From Hofstenia miamia (taxonomy: Eukaryota > Xenacoelomorpha > Acoela): a DNA stretch of 38,132 bases. The stretch is from positions 1,816,245 through 1,854,376 of the forward strand of contig SCFE01000072.1 of the NCBI GenBank assembly GCA_004352715.1. Reading direction: 5' to 3'. The notes beneath the pieces are model-generated. The model ran no database searches. It had not been told where the DNA came from and saw nothing but the letters and a program-made list of their open reading frames with translations. The translations under genes and the position numbers were made by a program. Positions 20,761 through 30,194 of this stretch are shown piece by piece; the stretch's first letter is position 1; the number at the start of each line of letters is the position of its first letter.

Positions 20761-22560
20761 CTGCTAGAAGCTTTTTCAGGGAACATTTTAAATAAACAAA
20801 AAGAGTTTCTTTGATAAATCCCACAAATATAGATTCCATTTTTGAAAAGACAGCTTGTAAAAATTAGAGTATAACATAGAAATTATGTAAAGCTCTTTAC
20901 CTACAAAAATTCGTAACTCATTTAAATTCCTTCAAGAAATTCTTGCATATATGTGATTGCGGATAAATGTCATTGCTTAAACGAGGTACTTGTCCAGACA
21001 TAATCATTGACATCATTTTTAACAAAGCTATATTTTAAGTGTGATTGTCACAGATTGATGCACATTTCTACAGTGATTGAAGGGCCTTGTGGATTACTTC
21101 AAATTCAGGAGAATCAATTCAAATCAATCTTCCAAAATTCCAGAAATTTCAAGTTTCATGTTGAATCAAAAAAGAGGTTCTTGTCTAAGAACATAGGCCT
21201 ATCAATATCAAAAATGCAATTAAATAATTAACAGTTTTCTTGAAACAATATATTCTAGCAGATAGTGTATAGAGACAACACTCCAACCAATCAATGCTTA
21301 TATTATTATAATGAAGAAACAAATACCTTTCCCTTGAACACAATGTGAAGTGCATTCATCAACCTCAAAACGTAACTCATTTTGCTAATGTTTTCAGAAA
21401 ACTTTATAAATAAATAGAAAGTGGAGCATTTTATGTTAAAAATTAAAAACAAGCCAATAATAATCTTGTATTCAGTGGAAAGAAACTACTAATTAAATAT
21501 CAATCTATTCTAACAATTCGTCAAATGCCGAAATTGGCCAGTGTTTACAATCTATAGAAAAACTGTGCAAAATGAAATTAGAGCATTAGAAAACAAATAT
21601 AATTTTTTCTACTTAAGGTCCAATTACATACAGTCTTTGCAATCACATATAAATATTTTTATAATGCAGATGCCACAAGGTATTTTGACTTATTTGTCCA
21701 GCATAGCAAATGTTTATCAAAATTGATCTCAAACAGTACAGTCTTTGAAGAAATATTGAACTTCTCTATAGGGTTTTACAGAGATATGAGTTCTTGGACA
21801 GGCTTCTGCTAGGAGTGTACTGCCAATTGAACTCAATAATCTATTGCAAATTTTTTGTCACACTTTCTAGAAAATTCTAACAATACTTCCGGCTATATAA
21901 AGCTATTACCAACTGCAGCAAATAGCCAACAATTTGTAGCAGCCTTAATGTCATTTGCTCCACAAAATTGCTTTCCTCATTTAAAAGAATCCATTGTAAT
22001 ATGTTTCTTAGTGGCAGTGTATCTTAAATCAGTGTTATTATTAAGCAATATATAACTGTATTAGTGCCTCTGAACATATTCAAATTATCAAAAAAATGAT
22101 AAAAATCATCATATTGTATTTTTTGAGTGGTGCTGAAATTGATGTGCAATACATGGCTGATATACAAATTATGTTGAGCAATTCTTGGGATTTAGTGTTT
22201 CCTCAAGTGTATATTTAGCCAGAAATTGAAATTCATTTATTACTTGTTCTGAATGTTTTGGATGATACAGAACTAATAGAGAAATGTAGGAGAAATAATC
22301 CTGAATAGGTGCTTGAAGAGGATAGTACAACTATCCAATTGTTTAATAAGACTACCTGTAACTCTAAAGAATGTGCAAGATTATCAACTTAAAAATACAG
22401 TAGTTTGTTAAAGCATGTGAATGCTAGCAGTTCTGAATAAAAAACAATTTCCCAGGTTACTTATAGATTTTCAAGATGTATTTTTCTGAATGATCAAATT
22501 ATTTAGGTGTCACTCAGCAATTGCAAAATCATATTCTCTTTATATCTGAATCAGAATATA
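20761..22560. other. Sequence without a recognised gene
   Basis: Plus-strand open frames occur at 21007-21231 (74 codons), 21541-21726 (61 codons) and 21855-22055 (66 codons). The 21541 frame is reasonably protein-like (ENKYNFFYLRSNYIQSL). I do not recognise any of them. The region may include the unidentified 5' part of a decayed transposon. Confidence 0.35.
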
Positions 22561-23095
22561 TTCAGCATAGATCATATAGGTTACCTGTGCATGAATCAAT
22601 TGATAAACCTGTGAATGTTGTTCAAGCAGCTGGATGGAGCCTTGTGTTGTCATGTAAAAGCACAACATTGGTACTCAGCTTTCCTTTTCACTTGCTTTAG
22701 ATTGCTCACCAGAGGTCTTTCAAGGTCTCACAGTAAACCTCCAAGTTTATCATGTATCCTGATGGCATGAAATTTACCAAAATGACTCCTCTGCATTCAC
22801 AGTTTCTTCCAACTTGATACATTTTGCTTGAATTTCTTGGGTTTGTTCAGTGAATAAAAATGCATTCATTGCATGGATGCCTTCTTCATCTTTGAATTGA
22901 TAAACATAATCCAAGTCTACATGTAATCATCAATGACAATCTTGTTGAGGAACTCCTACTTTCTTTTTGATGATGCAAAAGGAATAACTCTGCAGAGTCC
23001 ACTCTTTGTAGTTTGTGGACATCAGCCAGTATTTTTATTATCCAACAGGTGCAGTATTTGTGATTACAAATTTCTCTGTAATCACTCAAAATAAG
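22560..23095 (-). pseudogene. mariner-family transposase fragment
   Basis: The minus-strand frame 22886-23089 matches the DNA-binding/linker part of mariner transposases (ILADVHKLQRVDSAELFLLH). After frame changes the core follows: RRHPCN near 22880, GVILVNFMPSGYMINLEVYC near 22780-22720, then VVLLHDNTRLHPAA. The second catalytic Asp of the DDD triad is kept (complement of 22649-22651). The first catalytic segment is frameshifted, and the third (family YSPDL.P.D) is absent, since sequence after about 22590 no longer matches. Transposase would cut and paste the element. No terminal inverted repeats were found, so this is an internal relic. Confidence 0.85.
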
Positions 23096-23635
23096 GCATT
23101 TTTGAAATATATTTCAACTTCACTTACTCTGCCTTACCATACCCAAAATAACAATTGTTTAATTAAAAATGCAATATATTTGAGTCAATAAAGATGGCAT
23201 CCTACAGTATTCCTATAGATTAGCTGCTTCAGACTTTAAGGCTAAAATGCTTTAATCATATTCCATAATTCAATACAGTGGATTAACTACAATAAATAAT
23301 TATGTAAACTGTAAAGAACAAATGCCAGTTATAGTGTAGTAACAATATTGCTTGGATAAATTGAAGAACAGTGCATTTTGTAAGGTTATGAAATACAGTT
23401 GATTAAGTGTTTTACAAAATATGCACATAACATGGTGTAGATGAGAATTCAAGAACAAGAATCATTTTCATTTTGCCCAGGCAAACCAGAAATACTTTTG
23501 ATGGATTCAATCATTCAAAACATATTTATTTTCAGCATTTCCAAATGATATTTCTGAGAAAAGAAAAAATGTTTTACTACATTTCTTAGGAATTGAAGCA
23601 AAATGATTATTTTTTGTAAATTGTTCTATATCTAA
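23096..23635. other. AT-rich sequence, no gene recognised
   Basis: This lies between the mariner fragment and the gag remnant. I saw no open frame of note, repeat or RNA gene. Confidence 0.5.
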
Positions 23636-23639
23636 TTTC

Positions 23640-24230
23640 AGTGGATTAAATTACCAACAGTTACTGCCAAAATGTGGCAAAGTATTCAAGCCAAAAGTTA
23701 ATGTGGTAGCAGAAAGACTAAAATTTCATTAGCAAGTACAATTATCAGATGAAGATTTTGACGCCTATATGAGCAGTTTATGTGAATTAGCATCACCATG
23801 TGCCCATGGTACATGGAAGTATATCTAATATGGGATCAACTTGTTGAAAAGTGCAGATACAATGCTGTAAAAGATAAATTGTTATACAAATGAAATCACT
23901 AGAAGATTCAGTAATAGTTGCACGACAAATCAAGAATGGCAACATGACATTAAAGCTAATCTGTACTCAATCAAATTAATTTCATGATTACAATAGAGAA
24001 CACAACAATACTAAAACCAAATCAGTAAATGCACTGATACAGGAAAAGCAGTACACATGCCAGTATCCAATCACAGAACAAAGCTCTTTCAGCTGTGGAT
24101 GAAATAATCACATTACTTCATTACCTCAATGTCCTGCAAACAATGTGAATTAATCAAAATGCAGGAAACAGGGGCATTTTGCTAAGTATGCCAACATAAT
24201 TCAATCACAACAGTACACAATATTGAGGAT
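23640..24230 (+). pseudogene. gag: Gag remnant of a third Gypsy-type element
   Basis: The translation follows the pattern of a different Gag family from elements 1 and 2: VVAERLKFH, then QLSDEDFDAYMSSLCELASP with a following Cys, then WDQLVEKCRYNAVKDKLL. This is the usual retrotransposon Gag helix series (eR..F, L..LA..C.., irDqlv.g, LL). Two zinc-knuckle remnants follow, SFSCG.NNHI.S.PQCPA and, at 24160-24192, CRKQGHFAKYA, where the spacing is short and the last Cys is lost. Stops and frameshifts are frequent. It probably belongs to a separate Ty3/Gypsy lineage. Confidence 0.72.
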
Positions 24231-24245
24231 GGAAACTGAGAAATA

Positions 24246-24452
24246 GTGTTCTTACTATACTTGCCATTGCACCACCTAGTGAAATTCATCCAAATAAACT
24301 TCAGTCTTCAACTGAATCGATTAATGGCAGAACTTATATGTTGCAAAAGGAACCTAATTACTATTATAAATTCAGAATTGTATGATAGTTTGCCTAAAAT
24401 GGTTTTTTCCCAACCTCTTTTCAACTACAACAGAAATAGATTAACACATTGA
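24246..24452 (+). pseudogene. Possible protease start of the third Gypsy-type element
   Basis: A 68-codon frame directly follows the Gag zinc knuckles. Its layout, a hydrophobic beta-like part, then LITIINSELYDSLPK, resembles the segment around and after the DTGA active site of Gypsy proteases, where Asn-Val-Ile and L...Y..L recur. The Asp-Thr-Gly itself is not visible. No RT, RNase H or integrase follows, so the element is truncated here. Confidence 0.4.
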
Positions 24453-26234
24453 CTACAAATTCATACATACTTGTACCAAGTGGTATATAATTTATGGAAA
24501 TATATATATATATATCTTTACAAATAGTTTTAAAAAATAATTTGAAGTATCTATTATATTTTAGCATACTATATCACTTTCTATGCTTCTAAGTCATCAT
24601 CCTATTATTGAGAAAGTAATGACATTATAGAATGACTACATTGTACTTTAAAAAAGCACTTGAGGTGCATGTGTAAATCTTTGATTGATAGCTGGAGAAA
24701 GGTGGTTAATTATGTTAGCAGTATAAGTATGCCCAAAAATATAGCAGTTTTGGTTTGGTTTGCTATAAACAATTTACAACTGAAAATTTTTATTGTGTTA
24801 TGTTATTGTATTATGCTATGGCCTAAGCTAAAGCCCATGCTTTTGTTAGATGCGGCCACAAACTTAATTTATACACACTAATAACACATGACGCAAGATG
24901 GTGCTTCACTAAGAACAATTTTCAATTTGAAATGGCCACACACAATACCACTTATCATTCTCACTACATCGCATAATATATTTACCCACAATATTTTCAA
25001 AATACATTCGTTTGGTTTTGGTTTTACAAAAAAAACCGTGGTTTCGATTTTGGTTCTGGGTACTGTTGGCCTCTAAATCTAATAGTGTAGATTGTGTTGT
25101 TTAAATACAATCAGACTAGGGCGAATTTTTGCAGAATAAAAATTATTCATCAAATGTTAGGCAAAAGAGGAGACATAGTGTTATAGTTTTTTAAAATCCT
25201 TTAAATGTAAATCGGATGTGCATTAACTTTTGACAAATTCTTGCAGAGTTTGTTGAATGTTTAAAAGAACAAACATATAGTTAGAAAAAAATCTTAAACT
25301 CATACAATCAATGAAAAAACGCGATCAATAGTCTTCATCAGAAGAATGGTACATCCAAGAATTTTGAAGAGATTCACATCATATAGATGAAGGCTATGGA
25401 TTCTTCCAATTAAGATATTGTATATTGGCCATAAAACTCCTATCACAATTGCATTCATATTCAGTATCAATATCTTTTAAGATATTGATGGAAACTCCTA
25501 ATGCAGTTGCACTATTAACCTAAGCTTGGGCCTGATCTAATATTTTTGCGCCTGATTGAGTTTGGTCAAAGCTTTTCACCAAGCCCATCAGTGTATAAAA
25601 CATTAATGCTAAACACAACATAGTAATAATGGTCAAATCAGGCATTTAACGTGAGTAAATGAATAGTATGCAATTGTTGGCCAAGCAACTAAAATTAATA
25701 CATGTCATTTATTATTATCATTGGATGACTTAAAGTTGAAATTTAATATGAGTTCAAAAGTTGGAAGTGGTCAAATCTGACCACCTAAGATTTCTTGTAC
25801 CAATCATTGATGCAATCATTCCGTAGACAATCTTCAATGGCTCAATCTTAATTCTCCAAAAAGAATATTTTTCAAGACAGTTTTTTCAATCACAAACAGA
25901 AGGTATTCACAATCAACTAAAGCACTAAGCAATCAAAAGATGAGATGGAAGCCACTTGTTATCAAGGCGTATTGTTAGACATTTAACTGAAAATATATAC
26001 TGCTTTCAATTACTTTTTTTGATTATTCTTAATAAAATGTAATAGCGAAAAAATAATCCAATTTACAGATTTATGATGTTACTAATAATTTTAGAGTAAA
26101 TGATATTTGCACAAGCAAAGGTAAAATCTAATAATTCCAATTTTTTGAACTAATAACGAAAAATGTAGCTCAGCAAGCTCATCATATTGAATGTAAAATG
26201 GGCATAAACCATCATAATTTCAAACACAAACTCT
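24453..26234. other. Sequence without a recognised gene
   Basis: A TA tract lies at 24500-24515. Open frames at 24660-24881 and 24888-25076 (plus) are hydrophobic or Thr/Ile-rich and unrecognised. Near 25009-25060 there is a GGTTTTGGTTTT-like run. A weak direct repeat (AAACTCCTA followed by TTGCA) occurs near 25430 and 25490. Nothing firm. Confidence 0.4.
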
Positions 26235-26444
26235 ATGGCGTCAAGCATTAATCAATTTCGAAAAAAATTGTCACATTATTTTTTATCTAAAATTGAACAA
26301 TTCACCAGTTTAGAGCTGAATTTGTGTAAACCCATTAATCAATTTCGAAAAAAATTGTCACATTATTTTTTATCTAAAATTGAACAATTCACCAGTTTAG
26401 AGCTGAATTTGTGTAAACTTGACTACACCTATATATATAATTAA
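26235..26444 (+). CDS. Hypothetical 69-residue protein with two identical 29-residue repeats
   Basis: An ATG at 26235 (context CTCTATGGCG) opens 69 codons. After MASS the protein holds the same 29 residues twice, beginning INQFRKKLSHYF and ending LELNLCK, and then a short Asp-Tyr-Thr tail. The unit is basic and amphipathic at its start. I recognise no family. The DNA duplication is exactly 87 bases, so the frame is kept. With only two copies and identical DNA there is no way to test for selection. It may be a chance frame over a recent duplication. Confidence 0.3.
   Translation: MASSINQFRKKLSHYFLSKIEQFTSLELNLCKPINQFRKKLSHYFLSKIEQFTSLELNLCKLDYTYIYN
26246..26418. repeat. 87-bp perfect tandem duplication
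   Basis: Copy 1 begins at 26246 (CATTAATCAATTTCG) and copy 2 at 26333. I found no mismatch between them up to GTGTAAAC at 26418. Confidence 0.95.
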
Positions 26445-26822
26445 ATATTTCATATACTTTTAAAATAATTTCAATGATACCATTCTTGGTATTATGTGTA
26501 ATAATTGATCTATGGCTGATTGCTTGATTATTAAAGCTTCTCCTATTTTATGATGTTGTGTTTTTCGTATGCATAAAAAATATATTCCCTTGATTAATGG
26601 TTGTGTTTGAAGATCAACATTTTGTATATTTATGATTTAAATTTTGAATACCGAATCTAAGAAAATTTACTTTATGGTATTTTGAAATTCCTCTGTAAAT
26701 TTAATTTCTAGGACAATATTAATAAGATATTTGAGAAAATCTTTAACATGTCTCTTCTTAATAATGCTGATTTGGTTGTAAAATCAGTATACCTGCACAT
26801 ATAATCATGCATTCATATTAAA

Positions 26823-26954
26823 ATGTTATATTGCAGGTTCTTGCAATATAAGTTGGATGAATATCTCATTCAGAAAATTAGACTCACTATAAAATTTTTT
26901 GCTGAGCAGTATAACCTAAAACAGACAAGACAATTTTTAAAATTAGTGTTGTAA
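26823..26954 (+). CDS. Possible exon, 43-codon open segment
   Basis: An ATG at 26823 opens 43 codons to TAA at 26952. TATATTGCAG at 26827-26836 could instead be a 3' splice site for the same frame. The translation is helix-like and charged (YKLDEYLIQKIRLTIKFFAE, then NLKQTRQFLKL). It vaguely recalls a LisH-type helix pair, but I cannot assign it. GTAAAG near the stop could serve as a donor. Confidence 0.3.
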   Translation: MLYCRFLQYKLDEYLIQKIRLTIKFFAEQYNLKQTRQFLKLVL

Positions 26955-27154
26955 AGCAAATCAAATTGGAGAAAAACTTTTATGTACGTGAAATTTAGCA
27001 AAAAACAGAATAGGAGATGATTTTGAAATTTGATAAAAATGCAAATGTCTATAAGGTTATTTATTCACTATTTCTCTAATCAATTTCTCCAAAACATATT
27101 GATTTCCATAATTAATAAGTTTATAAATTATAAGTTGTAATTCATATGTTTTAG

Positions 27155-27241
27155 AAGATCATACAAAAATAAAAATCATCCCTCCTAAGGGAAAAGTGAT
27201 TAAAAAGAAGATCACAAAAGCATTCTACAAAAACAAGCCAA
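27155..27241 (+). CDS. Possible 87-nt internal exon
   Basis: The segment lies between a 3' splice-like ATGTTTTAG (AG at 27153-27154) and a donor GTAATT at 27242. Only one frame is open, and it is strongly basic (KIKIIPPKGKVIKKKITKAF). Length is a multiple of three. Its entry phase does not match the simplest exit phase of the segment at 26823, so the two may not be joined directly. Confidence 0.3.
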
Positions 27242-27518
27242 GTAATTATTTCAATTTAATATATATACACTATTTATGTGAATAAATATTGGTAAATTTA
27301 TAGGCCGCGTGTTTTCATTGAAAACGACTATACTAATTGACTATATAAATTGTTGTCATAAGAAGACCTAAAATGGCATTCAAATTGAGCAGATATCTAC
27401 ATAGCCATTTGGATTATTGTAGTATATTCGTGTAAAATAAATTACTTAAATTTTACTTTGCAATATTTTTAACTACTTTGACAATATCATTTCAATTTGA
27501 AATAATTCCGGCATTCAG

Positions 27519-27635
27519 CATGGAATGTACGAAAGCAAAAATGTGTTTCTTAATCCATACGATCCCCATGCAGTCATGGCGAGAACAATCAATGAGTTTC
27601 AGAAGGATACAATAATTCTGCAAAGAATTCAAGAA
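27519..27635 (+). CDS. Possible exon, 38-39-codon open segment
   Basis: This follows CATTCAG at 27512-27518. The frame in phase 0 reads MYESKNVFLNPYDPHAVMAR, then INEFQKDTIILQRIQE, and ends at a TGA. Composition is more protein-like than the surrounding DNA. A second frame is also open here, so coding status is uncertain. It lies just before the transposase relic and could be its decayed N-terminus or an unrelated exon. Confidence 0.3.
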
Positions 27636-27659
27636 TGAAAGAGATGCATTTTCAGTCAA

Positions 27660-28435
27660 ATCGATAGTAGTGGCTGAAATTACTCGGATAAAAGATATAA
27701 AAAAGTAAAAGAAATTAAGCTTATGATTGATGATAAAAATAGCTTGTCAACAAGAGCAGTCACATGAACTGTTGAAATCACTTAATCAATGGCACAGAGA
27801 ATTCTAAGCAAAAATCTGAAGAAGATGTGGATTCATACATGTTGGGTTCCTCATCAATTGACTTCATATAACAAAAGACTATCAGGCATGATAAGTGCTA
27901 AGATATGCTCTAACCACTGAAATCGCGTTTAAATAGAAAGAATTTGATTGTAAGAGATGAGAAATTGATTTACCTGTGTAATATGAACCCATGCAATATG
28001 ATCGGAAGCTGCACTACTCCAGGTGGCGATTCTCCTCCTGTCAAAACTGCCACAAGAATACCTATGGTAGCAACAGTCACGATTATCTTGGCTCTATCAC
28101 AGACAGGCCACCATTAATTTGAGATCTTGCGTTAATGCAAGACTCTCAACTCTGGAAGACACGTGTGCAACTTCTAAGGAATCTGGAAAATCATCGGAAG
28201 TCATTGACTCAGCCTATATAATTTCAAAGCGTTTGACTGATTCAAGACAATGCACGATCACGAGCTTCTACAATCATCACAAATTTCCTGATTGAAAAAA
28301 AGTGTATGGTTATTAAAGCAACCGCCCTACAGTCCTGACTGTAATTTATGCAATTGCTATTCTTTCCCAAAACTGGAATTCCTAAGAAAAAGTCATTTTG
28401 TATTTGTGCATGAAATCCATTAATTTTTGAATGAA
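27660..28435 (+). pseudogene. Tc1/mariner-superfamily transposase relic, second lineage
   Basis: The N-terminal part has a helix-turn-helix-like end, RILSKNLKKMW, followed by WVPHQLT. The core frame, open to the stop at 28115-28117, reads VRDEKLIYL (first catalytic Asp at 27956-27958), then TTPGGDSPPVKTATR. In the same frame come MHDHE (second Asp at 28256-28258) and LLKQPPYSPDCNLCN. The third catalytic residue after PYSPD is Asn (28352-28354), where Asp or Glu is expected. The spacing from the second acid to this Asn is 31 residues. The PPYSPD block identifies the superfamily. Stop codons inactivate it. It differs clearly from the mariner fragment at 22560. Confidence 0.8.
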
Positions 28436-28641
28436 GAATTTATAAAATTTACAGCACTTCGAATGGAAAAGGCATTGAAAGAACTGGAAGAACACGTGGA
28501 AATAGTTATTCCTGCCAGAGGTGACTGCTTAGGAAATTCGTGAATTTTGAAATAACTTTGCAATTGATAATAAAGATTTAAGTAAAAACGCGGTTTTTTA
28601 TAACTCAGCCTATATAATAGCCAATTTAGTTGGGGCAATAA

Positions 28642-28644
<3 letters not shown>

Positions 28645-28677
<33 letters not shown>
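28645..28677. repeat. (TA)n microsatellite
   Basis: About 16 TA dinucleotides, downstream of the transposase relic. Confidence 0.95.
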
Positions 28678-28679
<2 letters not shown>

Positions 28680-29348
28680 GTAGGAGCTCCTTTTCGTAAA
28701 ATTTCCTTAATATTAGAGTCGCTCATTTGTTATGACATTTGGAGAAATAATAAATTGTATTCATCAATAGATGGCGCCTCACAAATGCTAGAAGACTTAA
28801 ATGCATATGATACAAAACAAAATGTAATTATTCTAGTAGTAATTTAAACATAGTACAAACTTTTAAACAATTTCTAAAAAATTAATTTTATTGGATTGAT
28901 TCTCATAAAGCTACTTAAAGTAAATTCATGAATGTTTATTAAACCCATCATGACATATTGGATGAAAATACATGGACTTTTAAACGGAAACTTTTAAAAA
29001 TGGGCAAACACTATCATGCTCTTGATAATAAACAATTGCGTCAGCTGTATGGAAAACTTATTTTTGTAAGAAATACATTTGTTTGAACAGATATTCTTTT
29101 GAAAAGAAAAACACTAAAATTTTAGGGAATAATTTGAAAACAATGTAAATATGTCCAACGTATCTTGCGAAATCATTGAATGAAATTGGAATTAAAGTAT
29201 TGCATTCTTAATTTATGTAATAGCAGAAAAACTTGGTGGATTAAACACTTCGATCATTTAAAATTGCTGTCACTCATTTCTGGAATATACAATACATTAC
29301 ATTAATAATATTATTTATTTTTTTTAGGGATAAAAATATATATTAGTG

Positions 29349-29396
<48 letters not shown>

Positions 29397-30190
29397 AGGT
29401 TGTTGACAAGGGGTAGCTAGGCTACTCCGGAAGTTTTTCATGCTGCTCCAAATAGTATGCACGCAAATATTTTCTATTCTACAACGTGAAATAATCTCTC
29501 AGGTCTAAACTAATAAATTTCTAATTCTCAACGATATATTAATTAATCTCATTGCAAATCTATAATGATGCATTGGTGTTATTTTTGGGATTGGCTTTAC
29601 GATCAAAACTTTTAACGTTTTTTTTCAAGATTCTACCAAATAATTGATTAAGCTGTTAACATTCTATTAGTAAGATTTTGAACTATTTTGACTGGTCTAC
29701 ATGAAATAACTGAATCAAAGATAGTGACACAGTAAATTTTGCAAGGATAAGTGTCCAAAGGGCGTTTTATTTTCAAATATATGATATTCCAATAGCAAAT
29801 TTTCAGCAAAATATGGAAAACTTTCACTTTGATTGATTATTTGATTTGAATTATAAAGATTGCTATAGTAACAGATTTCTTCATATCTGATCACGTGTAC
29901 AATATATTTTAAATTGAAATTATACAGAGAGAAGAAATTATATATTTTACAATAATTCTAAAAGATTTAGCAAACCCGAATGAGTTTTCGATTTATTATA
30001 TCTTAATTGACATAACTATTATGACACAATGTCTATTAAAGAGAAACTAAGTTTTATAAATAGTAATTTAGATCAATTGTATAACAAACACTATCCAATT
30101 GTAAAGAAGATAATATATGCAAATCAAAACAGAATTCCTACTTGAAAGTTATGGATATCAGAGAATTATTAGCAAAAGGCATAGAGCCAT
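28678..30190. other. AT-rich sequence with a (TA)n tract, no gene recognised
   Basis: A second long TA tract lies at 29358-29394. At 28950-29090 a 45-codon frame is open and protein-like (ENTWTFKRKLLKMGKHYHAL) and has a donor-like GTAAGA near 29060, but there is no good 3' splice site. I do not recognise it. Confidence 0.4.
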
Positions 30191-30194
30191 GAGG

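Noticed and set aside
28420-28638. 72-codon minus-strand frame
   Set aside because: It overlaps the end of a recognisable plus-strand transposase relic and has no family features.
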